A DNA stretch of 64,000 nt. Source: Paenibacillus sp. RUD330. GTDB lineage: Bacteria; Bacillota; Bacilli; Paenibacillales; Paenibacillaceae. Below, piece by piece: positions 41,899-51,528 of the stretch; the stretch's first letter is position 1; every line of letters begins with the position of its first letter. The notes beneath the pieces were generated by a model. The model did no database searches, was not told the origin of the DNA, and saw only the letters and a program-made list of their open reading frames with translations. The stretch covers positions 2,296,501 through 2,360,500 of the forward strand of contig NZ_CP022655.2 of the NCBI RefSeq assembly GCF_002243345.2. The letters run 5' to 3'. A program made the translations under genes and the position numbers.

Positions 41899-42645
41899 GT
41901 GGAACGTTTACAGAAAATCCTGGCCGCTGCCGGCGTGGCATCGCGCCGCAAATGCGAGGAGCTCATTACGAGCGGGGCGGTCGAGGTCAACGGGGTCGTC
42001 GTCAAGGAGCTCGGCACGAAAGCCGATCCGGCCAACGACGTCATTGCCGTCAAGGGCAAGCCGATCGCATCCGAAAAGAAGATCTATTTGATGCTCAACA
42101 AACCGAAAGGCGTCATCACGAGCGCTTCGGACCCGAAAGGACGCAAGATCGTCAGCGACTTCCTGCCCGGCATCAAGGAGAGGGTATACCCCGTAGGCCG
42201 GCTGGACTATGATACGGAAGGCCTGCTGCTGCTTACGAACGACGGCGAGTTCGCCAACCTCCTGACGCATCCGAGCCACCACGTGCCGAAAACGTATCTG
42301 GCGACCGTGAAGGGCGTGCCGCACGGAACCGCGCTGGAGAAGCTGCAGAACGGCATCAAGCTGGAGGATGGAATGACCGCCCCTGCGGAGGTCGAATATC
42401 ACGACGTCGACATGGACAGCAAGCAGTCCACCGTCCAGATTACGATCTACGAGGGACGCAACCGGCAGGTGCGCCGCATGTTCGAGGCGGTGGGACACCC
42501 CGTAACGCGCCTGAAGCGGGTCAAGTTCGGCCATCTTGGGCTGGAGAACATGCAAAGAGGCAAATTCCGTCATCTGACGGTCTCCGAGATCAAGGAGCTT
42601 ATCGACGCGGCGAACAGCAAGTCACATAAAGTTCATAAAAAGTGA
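41899..42645 (+). CDS. rluB: 23S rRNA pseudouridine synthase RluB
   Basis: RsuA-family enzyme that converts a uridine of 23S rRNA (position 2605 in E. coli numbering) to pseudouridine. The 248 residues begin with an S4 domain (about 1-60; RLQKILAAAGVASRRKCEELI), then the catalytic domain with Asp in VGRLDYDTEGLLLLTND and EGRNRQVRRMFEAVGHPV. GTG at 41899 follows GAGGTGAAGGA; ATGs a few codons upstream lack a site. Conserved position before resA. Confidence 0.92.
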   Translation: MERLQKILAAAGVASRRKCEELITSGAVEVNGVVVKELGTKADPANDVIAVKGKPIASEKKIYLMLNKPKGVITSASDPKGRKIVSDFLPGIKERVYPVGRLDYDTEGLLLLTNDGEFANLLTHPSHHVPKTYLATVKGVPHGTALEKLQNGIKLEDGMTAPAEVEYHDVDMDSKQSTVQITIYEGRNRQVRRMFEAVGHPVTRLKRVKFGHLGLENMQRGKFRHLTVSEIKELIDAANSKSHKVHKK

Positions 42646-42677
42646 GAGGCAGCCTGCTGCTGGAAACTTTTCCGCGC

Positions 42678-42683
42678 TATAAT
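42678..42683 (+). promoter_or_regulatory. Possible -10 of the res operon
   Basis: A perfect TATAAT lies 38 bases before resA without a good -35. That is what an activator-dependent promoter (ResD in B. subtilis) can look like, but no ResD site was identified. Confidence 0.4.
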
Positions 42684-42721
42684 GAATGATAAGAAACGCT
42701 TTCATTAGGATGGTGAACATC

Positions 42722-43252
42722 ATGAGGGGCTCTGCCCGCAGACCCGTTCAAATCATAATCCTTCTCGGCGTCTTGCTCCTGGGCGGTTACGCCATCGGCA
42801 AGACGCTGTTTGCGTCGAAGGAAGGATTGCCGTCGCCGGGCGACACGCCGCCGGCCTTCACGCTGTCCACTCTCGACGGCAAGACGGTCTCCCTGGAAGA
42901 GTACAAGGGCAAGCCCGTCGTGCTCAATTTCTGGGGCAGCTTCTGTCCTCCATGCGTCAAGGAAATGCCGGAGTTCGAGCGTCAGTACGAGAAGTGGAAG
43001 GGAGAAGGCCTGGAAATTCTGGCCGTCAACCTGAGCGAGGACAATCTGACCGTGCAGAATTTCGTCGCGGGCATGGGGCTTACCTATCCGATCCTGCGCG
43101 ATGTGGACAAGGACACGGAGCGGCGGTACAAGCTCAGGCAGTATCCGACCACGTTCTTCATCCGTCCGGACGGCAAGATCGGGGAAGTGTACGCCGGAGG
43201 AATGAAGGAAGCGGACATCGACGAGCGCGTGCAGCGGCTGCTCCAGGACTGA
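42722..43252 (+). CDS. resA: Thiol-disulfide oxidoreductase ResA
   Basis: Membrane-anchored thioredoxin-like protein that reduces apocytochrome c cysteines outside the membrane. The 176 residues have one N-terminal helix (about 9-26) and a TlpA/AhpC-like domain with the redox pair in SFCPPCVKEMPEFE and the cis-Pro in LRQYPTTFFI. ATG at 42722 has GGATGGTGA upstream; in-frame starts 12-36 bases earlier are less well placed. First of resABCDE. Confidence 0.94.
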   Translation: MRGSARRPVQIIILLGVLLLGGYAIGKTLFASKEGLPSPGDTPPAFTLSTLDGKTVSLEEYKGKPVVLNFWGSFCPPCVKEMPEFERQYEKWKGEGLEILAVNLSEDNLTVQNFVAGMGLTYPILRDVDKDTERRYKLRQYPTTFFIRPDGKIGEVYAGGMKEADIDERVQRLLQD

Positions 43253-43306
43253 GGTCCATCCGCCGCAGCGCCGCAGCACACAGCTTCATGACAGGGGGAT
43301 ACATCG

Positions 43307-44965
43307 GTGTTCCAAAACACCAAATGCGAATGCGGCCACCAAAACCCGACCGGCACCGTGTTGTGCGAGGCTTGCGGCAAGCCGCTCGACGAGAAGGAAG
43401 CCGGCGGCACCGATTTGCTGGAGATGCGCTACGACGGAGCGGCACGCCGTTCCCAGAAAGCCGATCCATCGATCATCGACCAGGTCTGGAATTTCTTCTC
43501 TTCCGTCAAGATCGCCGTTTACCTGATCATCATCACGCTGATCGGGGCATCGCTGGGCACGATCTATCCGCAGGAGGATATTTTCCTCTCCAACATGGAC
43601 ATGCCTTCCTATTACAAGGATACATACGGAACGCTCGGCAGCATCTATTACAATCTGGGATTGTCGCATACATACGAATCCTGGTGGTTCATCCTGCTGC
43701 TCGTCATGATCGGCACCTCGCTGGTCATCTGCAGCCTCGACCGCGTCCTTCCCTTATACCGGGCGCTCAACAAGCAGCAGATCCGCAAGCACGAGTCGTT
43801 CCTGCTGCGGCAGAAGGCCGTCTATACCGGAGAAGCCGACCAAGGCCAGGACTTCATCGACTTGTTCGCCAAGCAGGCCAAGAAGCGCCATTACAAGGTG
43901 ACGCGGACCGAAGACGCCCTGCTGGCGGAGAAGAGCCGCTTCAGCCGCTGGGGACCGTACATCAATCACATCGGCCTCATCGTTTTTCTGCTGGCGGTGC
44001 TGGCGAGAGCGATTCCGAGCTGGCAGCTGGACGAGTACGTGACCGTCCCGGAAGGGGATACGGTGAGGATCGAGAATACGGACTTTTTCGTCAAAAACGA
44101 AAAGTTCACGGTCCAGTACTACAAGGACGAGGAGCTGCCGGCCGAGCTGCGGGGAACGAACCGCGCCAAGCTGTACCGGACCGATGCGGTCCTATACCGC
44201 TGCCTGGCGGACTGCGGGCCGTCGTCGCCGGAACCGAAGCTGGAGCAGGTCGCTTCCCATAACATCGAGGTGAACAGCCCTCTGGAATACAAAGGGCTCA
44301 AGCTGTACCAGTTCGACTATGACAACACTCCTGTCCTGCGCGAGGTCAGCCCCATGCTGATCGACAAGCAGACCGGCAAGCAGTACGGACCGTTCAAGCT
44401 GGCGATGAAAAATCCGCAGACCAACTACGAGCTCGGGCCCTACAAGCTGGAGCTGAGGCAGAACTTCATGGAGTTCGCCATCGGCGAGGACGGCAAGCCG
44501 ATCACCAAGTCTAGGGATCCGAAGGCTCCGGCGTTCATCTTTCTCATCAAAGGACCCGGCTTGTCGGAGGAAGGGGAGCCGTATATCTACTTCCCGATGC
44601 AGAAGGACAAAGCCGCGTTCAGCCAGGACAAGCTCAACCAAGGCATCGCCGACCGGTTCGAGATCAAGGTTGGCAGCATGACGGACGTCAAGTTCGTGGA
44701 GTTCACCACGTTCCTCAACGTCCGGGTCGACAAGGCGATGCCTTACATCTGGACCGGCCTGGCCATCTCGATGATCGGCCTGATCATGGGCGCCTACTGG
44801 CAGCATCGCCGCATTTGGCTCCGTCTGGACGGCAACGCCGTCACGATCGGCGCGCATACGAACAAAAACTGGTACGGCATGAGGGCCGACCTGGCCGCTG
44901 CGCTCAAGGCAGCAGGAATCCAGGTTGATCCCAAGAGCCTCGACAACGGAGGGAACCGGACGTGA
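43307..44965 (+). CDS. resB: Cytochrome c biogenesis protein ResB
   Basis: System II heme-handling membrane protein (Ccs1 type). The 552 residues start with a small zinc ribbon (CECGHQNPTGTVLCEACG), then three N-terminal membrane helices, a large extracytoplasmic domain (about 210-470) and a last helix near 485. WWFILLLVMIGTSLVICSLD is typical of ResB. GTG start after AGGGGGA. Overlaps resC by 4 bases. Works with ResC to move heme and form the covalent link. Confidence 0.94.
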   Translation: MFQNTKCECGHQNPTGTVLCEACGKPLDEKEAGGTDLLEMRYDGAARRSQKADPSIIDQVWNFFSSVKIAVYLIIITLIGASLGTIYPQEDIFLSNMDMPSYYKDTYGTLGSIYYNLGLSHTYESWWFILLLVMIGTSLVICSLDRVLPLYRALNKQQIRKHESFLLRQKAVYTGEADQGQDFIDLFAKQAKKRHYKVTRTEDALLAEKSRFSRWGPYINHIGLIVFLLAVLARAIPSWQLDEYVTVPEGDTVRIENTDFFVKNEKFTVQYYKDEELPAELRGTNRAKLYRTDAVLYRCLADCGPSSPEPKLEQVASHNIEVNSPLEYKGLKLYQFDYDNTPVLREVSPMLIDKQTGKQYGPFKLAMKNPQTNYELGPYKLELRQNFMEFAIGEDGKPITKSRDPKAPAFIFLIKGPGLSEEGEPYIYFPMQKDKAAFSQDKLNQGIADRFEIKVGSMTDVKFVEFTTFLNVRVDKAMPYIWTGLAISMIGLIMGAYWQHRRIWLRLDGNAVTIGAHTNKNWYGMRADLAAALKAAGIQVDPKSLDNGGNRT

Positions 44966-46221
44966 ATTGGCTTGATTTCAGCAGCTCTGCTTTCGTCGCT
45001 GCTTTCTTTCTTTACTGCTTCGGATTTTTATTTTTCGTAACGGCTATCGTCGGCCGCAGATGGAGCCACGGCAACCCGGAACGGCATGAGAAGCGATGGG
45101 GGAAAATCGCTTTTCTCGTGTCCGTGCTCGGACTGGCCGCCCATATCCTGTTCTTCATCACCCGCTGGGTCGGAGGAGGCCATATTCCGATCAGCAACAT
45201 GTATGAGTTCATGACCTTCCTGGGCATGGCTATCATGGTGGCCTTTACCATTATTTATCTCATCTACCGCAAGCCGATTCTCGGCATGTTCGCCCTGCCG
45301 CTAGTCGTGATCATCGTCGCGTACGCGTCCGTATTTCCGCAGGAGGTGCAGCCGCTGATCCCAGCGCTCAACTCCTACTGGCTCAAGATCCACGTGACGA
45401 CGGCTGCGCTCGGCGAGGCCTTCCTGGCGGTCGGCTTCGCCGCGGGGCTGCTCCATCTGCTCCGCACGATCGATTTCAACGGCAAGTCCGAAGACTCCCG
45501 CAAGGAGCGCCTCTGGATCGAAGTGACGATGTTCATGATCGTCGTCGCCGTCGGATTCATCGTCACCGTATTCGCCTTCCGTGCGGCGGGGTATGAAGCC
45601 CAGTTCACCCAAGAGAACGTGCAGGTCAGCCAGGCCGGCGAGGAGAGCTCCAAGGTGGAGACCGTGAAATACTCCATGCCTCCGATCGTCAAGCCGTTCA
45701 ACAGCACGCTCGTCCATATGGACAGCTTCCTCGGCATCAAGCAGCCTGTGATGGAAGCTCCATCGTGGATGAACGGCATCAATGCGGGCCGCAAGCTGAA
45801 CACCGTCATCTGGTCCTTCCTTTCAGGCTTGATCCTGTACGGCATCCTGCGTCTTGTACTGAGGCGGACGCTGTCGGCAGCCATCCATCCGTATACGACG
45901 GATATCGATCCCGACGATCTGGACGAGATCAGCTACCGGGCGATCGCGATCGGCTTCCCGATCTTCACGCTCGGAGCGCTCATCTTCGCGATGATCTGGG
46001 CGAGCATCGCCTGGTCGCGCTTCTGGGGCTGGGATCCGAAGGAAGTATGGGCGCTCATCACCTGGCTCTACTACAGCGCCTACCTCCATCTGCGGCTGTC
46101 GCGCGGCTGGCACGGCAAGCGCTCGTCGTGGCTGACCGTCATCGGCTTCCTCATCATCATGTTTACGCTCGTAGGCGTCAACCTGGTCATCGCCGGGCTC
46201 CACTCCTACGCAGGCGCCTAA
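44962..46221 (+). CDS. resC: Cytochrome c biogenesis protein ResC (CcsA)
   Basis: Polytopic heme transporter/ligase subunit of System II. The 419 residues have about eight helices. The WWD heme-binding motif is near the end (SRFWGWDPKEVWALITWLYY, first Trp pair), with conserved His in HVTTAALGEAFLAVGFA and YHLRLSRGWHGKR-type loops. Coupled to resB by an ATGA-type overlap. Confidence 0.94.
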   Translation: MNWLDFSSSAFVAAFFLYCFGFLFFVTAIVGRRWSHGNPERHEKRWGKIAFLVSVLGLAAHILFFITRWVGGGHIPISNMYEFMTFLGMAIMVAFTIIYLIYRKPILGMFALPLVVIIVAYASVFPQEVQPLIPALNSYWLKIHVTTAALGEAFLAVGFAAGLLHLLRTIDFNGKSEDSRKERLWIEVTMFMIVVAVGFIVTVFAFRAAGYEAQFTQENVQVSQAGEESSKVETVKYSMPPIVKPFNSTLVHMDSFLGIKQPVMEAPSWMNGINAGRKLNTVIWSFLSGLILYGILRLVLRRTLSAAIHPYTTDIDPDDLDEISYRAIAIGFPIFTLGALIFAMIWASIAWSRFWGWDPKEVWALITWLYYSAYLHLRLSRGWHGKRSSWLTVIGFLIIMFTLVGVNLVIAGLHSYAGA

Positions 46222-46253
46222 TTCGTTATGGGATCAAAAGGAGCTGATACGGA

Positions 46254-46970
46254 GTGAACGAATATTTGCATCGCATCCTCGTCGTCGACGACGAGGAACG
46301 GATTCGCCGCCTGCTCAAGATGTATCTGGAGAAAGAAGGGTATCAAATCGAGGAGGCCGAGGACGGGGAGACGGCTCTGCGCATGGCTTCCAGCCAGGAT
46401 TTCGATCTCATCCTGCTGGATGTGATGCTTCCCGGCATCGACGGCATCGAGGTGTGCAGCCGGCTGCGCCAGATCAAGGCGACGCCGGTCATCATGCTGA
46501 CGGCCAAAGGCGAGGAGATGAACCGCGTACAAGGCTTCGAAGTCGGGGCGGACGACTATGTCGTCAAGCCGTTCAGCCCGCGCGAGATCATCTACCGCGT
46601 CAAGGCGATCCTGCGCCGCTCCTCGGCGACAGCGTTCCTGTCGCGGGAGACAGCCGCCAGCAGCAACATCGTGTTCCCGCATCTCGTCATCGAGCATGAC
46701 GCGCACCGGGTAACCGCCGGCGGGCAGGAGATCAGCCTGACGCCGAAAGAGTACGAGCTGCTCCATTACTTGGCCGTAAGCCCGGATAAAGTGTTTTCCC
46801 GGGAAGAGCTGCTGAAGGATGTATGGAACTATGAGTTCTTCGGCGATCTGCGGACGGTCGACACCCATGTCAAGCGGCTCCGCGAGAAGCTCAACAAGGT
46901 GTCACCCGAAGCGGCCTCGATGATTACGACCGTCTGGGGAGTCGGCTACAAGCTCGAGGTTCCGAAGTAA
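46254..46970 (+). CDS. resD: Response regulator ResD
   Basis: OmpR-family regulator of aerobic and anaerobic respiration genes. The 238 residues have a receiver (1-120; acidic D12/D13, phosphoacceptor D56 in LILLDVMLP, Lys in VVKPFSPRE) and a winged helix (about 140-236; LTPKEYELLHYLAVSPDKVF, VDTHVKRLREKL). GTG start after AAAGGAG. Probably phosphorylated by ResE, encoded next. Confidence 0.96.
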   Translation: MNEYLHRILVVDDEERIRRLLKMYLEKEGYQIEEAEDGETALRMASSQDFDLILLDVMLPGIDGIEVCSRLRQIKATPVIMLTAKGEEMNRVQGFEVGADDYVVKPFSPREIIYRVKAILRRSSATAFLSRETAASSNIVFPHLVIEHDAHRVTAGGQEISLTPKEYELLHYLAVSPDKVFSREELLKDVWNYEFFGDLRTVDTHVKRLREKLNKVSPEAASMITTVWGVGYKLEVPK

Positions 46971-46972
46971 GG

Positions 46973-48415
46973 ATGAGATGGCTGTGGAGAAGCGTCGTCG
47001 GCAAGCTGTGGATCACGATCATGCTGCTCGTGGCGGTCGTTCTGATCATCCTGGGCATGTTCCTGCTCCAATACATCGACATCGCCTTCGAGGATTCATT
47101 CCGGGTCAAGGTGCTGTTCGTCTACATCGGGATCATCGGATTCCTGCTGTCTACATTTTTCGCTTTTTTCTTATCCAGCAAAATCACTCAGCCGCTCCTT
47201 CAGCTCAAGGACGCGGCTGACCTGATTTCACAGGGCGAGTATCGGACCCGGGTGCCGATCCGCTCATCCGATGAAATCGGCGAGCTGGCAGGAACCTTCA
47301 ACCGGATGGCATCCGAGCTGCATGAGCTCATAACGGATCTCAACCATGAGAAGGAGCATCTATCGAGCGTCCTGCGCAGCATGGCGGATGCGGTCATCAC
47401 GCTGGATGCGGGGGGCAACGTCGTTCTGGCGAATCCTCCCGGAGAGCTGCTGCTGGAGCGCTGGAGAAGGGTGGACTGGAACCAGGACGAGGATCCGGAA
47501 GGGCTTCCCCTGGAGTCGGCGCCCCGGCCGCTGCGGGACCTGTTCCGCACGGTGTCGATCGAAGGCAGGGATCTCAGCCAGAAGCTGCAGGTCCAGAGCG
47601 GGGTCTGGTCGGTCGTCATGGCCCCTCTCAAGTCGGAGGACACCGTGCGCGGAGTCGTGGCCGTCATGCGGGATGTGACGGAAGAGCATCGCCTGGAGAA
47701 GCTGAGGCGGGATTTCGTCGCCAATGTGTCCCACGAAATCCGGACGCCGCTGTCGATGCTGCAAGGATACAGCGAAGCGCTGCTCGACGATATCGCCGGC
47801 TCGCCGGAGGAGCGGCGCGAGCTCGTTCAAGTCATACACGACGAGTCTCTGCGAATGGGCAGGCTCGTCAAGGATCTGCTCGATCTGGCGCGGATGGAAG
47901 CCGGCCATGTGGAGCTCAACTTCAATTCCGTGGATCTGGACGGGCTGGTGAGCCGCGTCGTGCACAAGTTCCAGGTGTACAGCATGGACCGGGACATCAA
48001 GATTGAGTACCGTTCTCCGGAAGAGGCTGTCATCCTGGCGGAGGCCGACGAGGACAGGCTGGAGCAGGTGCTCACCAATCTGCTCGACAACGCCGTGCGG
48101 CACAGCTCCGACGGGTCAGCCATCCGGCTTACGCTCGGACGAACGAATGATGCCGGCGGCACAGCTGCCGTGCTCAAGGTAGCCGACGAAGGCCAGGGAA
48201 TTCCGGCGGATGACCTCCCTTACATTTTCGAGCGCTTCTATAAGGCCGACAAAGCCCGCAAGCGCGGCGCGGGAGGCGGCACGGGGCTTGGGCTCGCGAT
48301 CGTGCGCAACATCGTGGACGCCCATGGCGGCACGATCCGCGCAGAGAGCACCGAAGGCGTCGGAACATCCTTTACGCTGCTGCTGCCTGTCGAAGGCCAT
48401 CGCGTTATGTCTTAA
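46973..48415 (+). CDS. resE: Sensor histidine kinase ResE
   Basis: Membrane kinase of 480 residues. Unlike B. subtilis ResE, which has a large extracellular domain, only a short loop (about 33-44) separates the two N-terminal helices. Then follow HAMP (about 60-115), a PAS-like domain (about 125-230), HisKA with His254 in VANVSHEIRTPLSM and the ATPase domain (N box NLLDNAVRHS, G1 DEGQGIPADD, G2 GTGLGLAIVRN). It likely senses redox through the cytoplasmic PAS region. No sigX-rsiX pair follows, unlike B. subtilis. Confidence 0.93.
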   Translation: MRWLWRSVVGKLWITIMLLVAVVLIILGMFLLQYIDIAFEDSFRVKVLFVYIGIIGFLLSTFFAFFLSSKITQPLLQLKDAADLISQGEYRTRVPIRSSDEIGELAGTFNRMASELHELITDLNHEKEHLSSVLRSMADAVITLDAGGNVVLANPPGELLLERWRRVDWNQDEDPEGLPLESAPRPLRDLFRTVSIEGRDLSQKLQVQSGVWSVVMAPLKSEDTVRGVVAVMRDVTEEHRLEKLRRDFVANVSHEIRTPLSMLQGYSEALLDDIAGSPEERRELVQVIHDESLRMGRLVKDLLDLARMEAGHVELNFNSVDLDGLVSRVVHKFQVYSMDRDIKIEYRSPEEAVILAEADEDRLEQVLTNLLDNAVRHSSDGSAIRLTLGRTNDAGGTAAVLKVADEGQGIPADDLPYIFERFYKADKARKRGAGGGTGLGLAIVRNIVDAHGGTIRAESTEGVGTSFTLLLPVEGHRVMS

Positions 48416-48441
48416 CACCCTCCGATGGAGGGTGTTTTTTT
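48415..48441 (+). terminator. Terminator after resE
   Basis: ACACCCTCC and GGAGGGTGT around GAT, then a T-run. It begins at the stop codon. Confidence 0.93.
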
Positions 48442-48562
48442 GTTGAATCCGGGGCTCTAATCTTGTTGCTTGTGAAACATTTAAGGCGAATAGGAGGAGG
48501 AGCCTGCCGGAATGCCGAAAGGTTCGAAACAGGATGGTAGACGAAGGGAGAGGAAGGCTGGA

Positions 48563-49120
48563 ATGAAAACCGTATATTTGATCCGCCATGCCCACTCCGT
48601 TTATACACCCGACGAGCGCGGCCGGCCGTTGTCGGATGCGGGGAAAATGGATGCCGGGCGAGTGGCGGATTTGCTGGAGCATGAAGAGATCGCGGAAATC
48701 TGGTCCAGTCCTTATAGGAGGTCTGTCCAGACCGTGGAGAAGCTGGCCAGCCGGCTGGCGCAGCCTATCCGGCTGCAGGAGGGCTTCAAGGAGCGGCTGC
48801 TCTCTGAAGCGCCTGTCCGCGATTTCGAAGCTTCCGTGAAGCGGTTGTGGGAAGAGCCCGAGCATGCCTTGCCTGGAGGGGAATCCAACCGCATGGCGAC
48901 GCTCCGCGGGATGGAGGCGCTGAGGGGAGTGCTGGAAAGCTCCCGTTCAAGCCGCATAGCCGTCGGAACGCATGGCAATATCATGGCGATGATGATGAAC
49001 GCCTTGGACGGCAGCTTCGGCTACGAGTTCTGGAGAGGGCTGGAGATGCCGGATATCTATAAGCTTTCCTTCGGAACAGAGGGAAGATATAAGGGAGCCG
49101 AGCGCATATGGAGCCGATAA
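48563..49120 (+). CDS. Histidine phosphatase family protein
   Basis: Phosphoglycerate-mutase-like phosphatase of 185 residues. The catalytic histidine motif is LIRHAHSVYT (H in place of the common RHG), with Arg in SSPYRRSVQT and the second His in VGTHGNIMAMM. Substrate unknown; similar proteins act on small phosphate esters. ATG at 48563 follows GGGAGAGGAAGG. It is a single gene between the resE terminator and the serA terminator. Confidence 0.87.
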   Translation: MKTVYLIRHAHSVYTPDERGRPLSDAGKMDAGRVADLLEHEEIAEIWSSPYRRSVQTVEKLASRLAQPIRLQEGFKERLLSEAPVRDFEASVKRLWEEPEHALPGGESNRMATLRGMEALRGVLESSRSSRIAVGTHGNIMAMMMNALDGSFGYEFWRGLEMPDIYKLSFGTEGRYKGAERIWSR

Positions 49121-49181
49121 GCCGCGGGGAGGACAAGCTTTCATCTCTCGTGGTTCAGAGAAGAGGATACGGAGCCGATGG

Positions 49182-49212
49182 AAAAACCCCGCGGGCAGCC
49201 GCCCGCGGGGTT
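49182..49212 (-). terminator. Terminator after serA
   Basis: On the minus strand AACCCCGCGGGC pairs with GCCCGCGGGGTT around GGCT, then TTTTT. The symmetric stem could also slow transcription from the plus strand. Confidence 0.9.
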
Positions 49213-49230
49213 GCTATGAACCTGGAGGAA

Positions 49231-50823
49231 TCAATACAGCGTGATTTCCTTGGCTGATTTGAGCTCGTCGAGCTGTGTCATCTGTCCGAGCACGTTTTTC
49301 GGCACGCCTTTGTCTACCGTCAGGACCATGATGGCGGCGCCGCCTTCGGCTTGGCGTCCGACCTGCATCGTCGCGATGTTGACTTCGTTCGTGCCGAGCA
49401 GCGTTCCGATGCGGCCGATGATTCCAGGACGGTCATGATGGGAGATCAGCACCAGATGGCCGGACGGAGCGACGTCAACCGGGAAGTTGTCGATCTGCAC
49501 GATGCGCGGGCCGTATCCGGTCAGCAGCGTGCCGGCGACATGGCGGCTTTCGCCGGAGGTGCGCAGCGATACGGTGACGAGATTGGTGAAGTCCTTTGCC
49601 GCATGGGACTGGTTGATGACGACATTGACTCCGCGTTCCTTGGCCAGATGCAGGGAGTTGATGATGTTGACCTGATCGCTTCCCAGATGGTGTCCAAGCA
49701 CGCCTTTGATGACATAGCGGGTGAGAGGCTGGGTGTCTACTTCGGCAAGATCGCCGGAATAGCCGACCGTGATTTCGGCGACCGGTCCTTCCGTGATCTG
49801 GGCGGCCAGCGAGCCAAGCTTCTCTCCGAGCTCGAAATACGGCTGCAGCTTGGTCATGACCGCTGCGGCGACCGGAGGCATATTGACCGCATTCACGAAC
49901 GGCTCGCTGCGAAGGATATGAAGCACCTGCTCCGACACGTCGATGGCGACGTTCTCTTGAGCTTCGACGGTCGAGGCGCCAAGATGCGGAGTGACGATGA
50001 TTTTGGGATTGTTCAGGAAAGGATGATCCGCTGCAGGAGGCTCCGATTCAAAGACGTCGAAAGCAGCGCCGGCCACGATGCCTTCGTTGACGGCATCGAC
50101 GAGGGCATATTCGTCCACGATGCCGCCGCGGGCGCAGTTGACGATCCGCATGCCCGGCTTCATGACCTTGAACTGCTCCGCTCCGATCATGTGGCGCGTT
50201 TCCGGCGTAAGCGGGGTGTGGACGGTCATGAAGTCCGCGCCGCGCACGATATCGTCCACGCTGGCCAGCGTGACGCCGAGCTTGTCGGCCTTCTCTTCGG
50301 TGAGGAACGGATCGTATCCGAGAATGTCCATGCCGAACGCCTTGGCGCGCTTGGCCACCTCGCTGCCGATCCGGCCCATGCCGACGACGCCGAGCTTCTT
50401 GCCGCGCAGCTCTACCCCCAGGAAGGATTTGCGGTCCCATTCCCCGTTGACGGTCTTGGCGTAAGCCTGCGGGATGTGGCGGGCTACGGCCATCATCATG
50501 GCGAAGGTATGCTCGCAGGTCGTAATCGTATTGCCGTCCGGCGCGTTGATGACGATGATGCCTTTGCCGGTAGCGGCCGGAAGATCGATGTTGTCCACGC
50601 CGACTCCCGCCCGGCCGACGACCTTGAGGGAAGCGCCGGCTTCGAGCACTCGGGCCGTCACGCGCGTTTGGCTGCGGACCAGCAAGGCGTCATATTCGCC
50701 GATGATGGCTACGAGCTCGTCCTCGCTGAGGCCGGGCTTCTTGTCCACCGATACGTCGGGAGCGTCCATCAGCTGCTGGATGCCCAAATCGCTGATAGGA
50801 TCGGATACTAACACTTTGAACAT
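49231..50823 (-). CDS. serA: D-3-phosphoglycerate dehydrogenase
   Basis: First enzyme of serine synthesis, oxidizing 3-phosphoglycerate with NAD. The 530 residues hold a split substrate domain, the NAD domain (about 100-285; [19 protein letters not shown], catalytic Arg in [10 protein letters not shown] and His in [13 protein letters not shown]), an intervening regulatory domain (about 300-445) and a C-terminal ACT domain (about 455-528; [19 protein letters not shown]) for serine feedback. ATG at 50823 follows GGAGG. A structured leader with a terminator lies upstream. Confidence 0.96.
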   Translation of the reverse strand: MFKVLVSDPISDLGIQQLMDAPDVSVDKKPGLSEDELVAIIGEYDALLVRSQTRVTARVLEAGASLKVVGRAGVGVDNIDLPAATGKGIIVINAPDGNTITTCEHTFAMMMAVARHIPQAYAKTVNGEWDRKSFLGVELRGKKLGVVGMGRIGSEVAKRAKAFGMDILGYDPFLTEEKADKLGVTLASVDDIVRGADFMTVHTPLTPETRHMIGAEQFKVMKPGMRIVNCARGGIVDEYALVDAVNEGIVAGAAFDVFESEPPAADHPFLNNPKIIVTPHLGASTVEAQENVAIDVSEQVLHILRSEPFVNAVNMPPVAAAVMTKLQPYFELGEKLGSLAAQITEGPVAEITVGYSGDLAEVDTQPLTRYVIKGVLGHHLGSDQVNIINSLHLAKERGVNVVINQSHAAKDFTNLVTVSLRTSGESRHVAGTLLTGYGPRIVQIDNFPVDVAPSGHLVLISHHDRPGIIGRIGTLLGTNEVNIATMQVGRQAEGGAAIMVLTVDKGVPKNVLGQMTQLDELKSAKEITLY

Positions 50824-50933
50824 GGGATTGCCTCCTAGCAATGGGGTGTAGGCATACGGTGCTCTGCAGCGCCGCCTTCATGGAAGCGGCAGCCGTATGC
50901 GCAGGAACATCATGCAGACTATCGTGGTTCAAT

Positions 50934-51004
50934 ATAGAAAAAAGCCCGTTCCGACGATGGGAATGCCCAGCCGGGACGGGAATTTCTGGAGAACTGCCCG
51001 GGCT
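50934..51004 (-). promoter_or_regulatory. Candidate transcription attenuator in the serA leader
   Basis: On the minus strand, CCCGT-CCG (50980-50972) pairs with CGG-ACGGG (50953-50945) and is followed by six T (50943-50938): a good intrinsic terminator about 115 bases before the serA ATG. Just upstream, AGCCCGGG (51004-50997) can pair with CCCGGCT (50975-50969), which overlaps the left terminator arm, so the two structures exclude each other. No T-box core (AGGGTGGNACC) is present. What signal would be sensed is unknown. Confidence 0.6.
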
Positions 51005-51081
51005 TGATGTAGCGGGCCGGGGATGGAATCGCCTTGGTCCTGTCGTTTGAAACCATATGCTGGTGCTGGCTGACCTCTACT

Positions 51082-51110
51082 ATTCTAAAGCGGTGAAGTC
51101 CTAATTGCAA
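51082..51110 (-). promoter_or_regulatory. Promoter of serA
   Basis: On the minus strand TTGCAA, 17-base spacer, TAGAAT. It implies a leader of about 250 bases containing the attenuator. Confidence 0.6.
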
Positions 51111-51184
51111 TGACAAAACTTGATGGAGGCGCTTTTTTTCGCTATCATTCTTCCTACCAACACTAGGGGGAGGAAGAACATCCC

Positions 51185-51526
51185 ATGTCAGCATTGCAAC
51201 AGCCTTCCAATAGGGAAATCCAGCCCGCGGACCTGCTGGAGAGGGTCCGTTCCGGAGCCGTCCGGATGGATCAGATCATCGACGTGAGAGAAGAGGGCGA
51301 GTGGGAATACTACCGTCTGGAAGGCTCCCGCCATATTCCGATGAATTCCATACCGGAGCATCTGCCGGAGCTCGACGCCGGACAGGAATGGTTCCTCATG
51401 TGCGGTCATGGAGTGAGGAGCCTGTATGTCCTGGACTATATGCGCAAGCAGGGATATCACCATCTGCTGAACGTGACGGGGGGCATCAGCGCCGCCGCGT
51501 CCGAGCTCGGCTTCAGCTACGATTAA
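51185..51526 (+). CDS. Rhodanese-like domain protein
   Basis: A single rhodanese domain of 113 residues; such proteins carry sulfane sulfur on a cysteine. Cys73 lies in LMCGHGVRS, a six-residue active-site loop; IDVREEGEWEYYRLEGSRHI is the first conserved block (CH2A-type). GGGGGAGGAAG precedes the ATG. Physiological role unknown. Its stop is 3 bases from the stop of the convergent next gene. Confidence 0.9.
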   Translation: MSALQQPSNREIQPADLLERVRSGAVRMDQIIDVREEGEWEYYRLEGSRHIPMNSIPEHLPELDAGQEWFLMCGHGVRSLYVLDYMRKQGYHHLLNVTGGISAAASELGFSYD

Positions 51527-51528
51527 GG

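Noticed and set aside
50934-51110. T-box riboswitch before serA
   Set aside because: No AGGGTGGNACC core or specifier-loop arrangement was found; only terminator and competing stem are supported.
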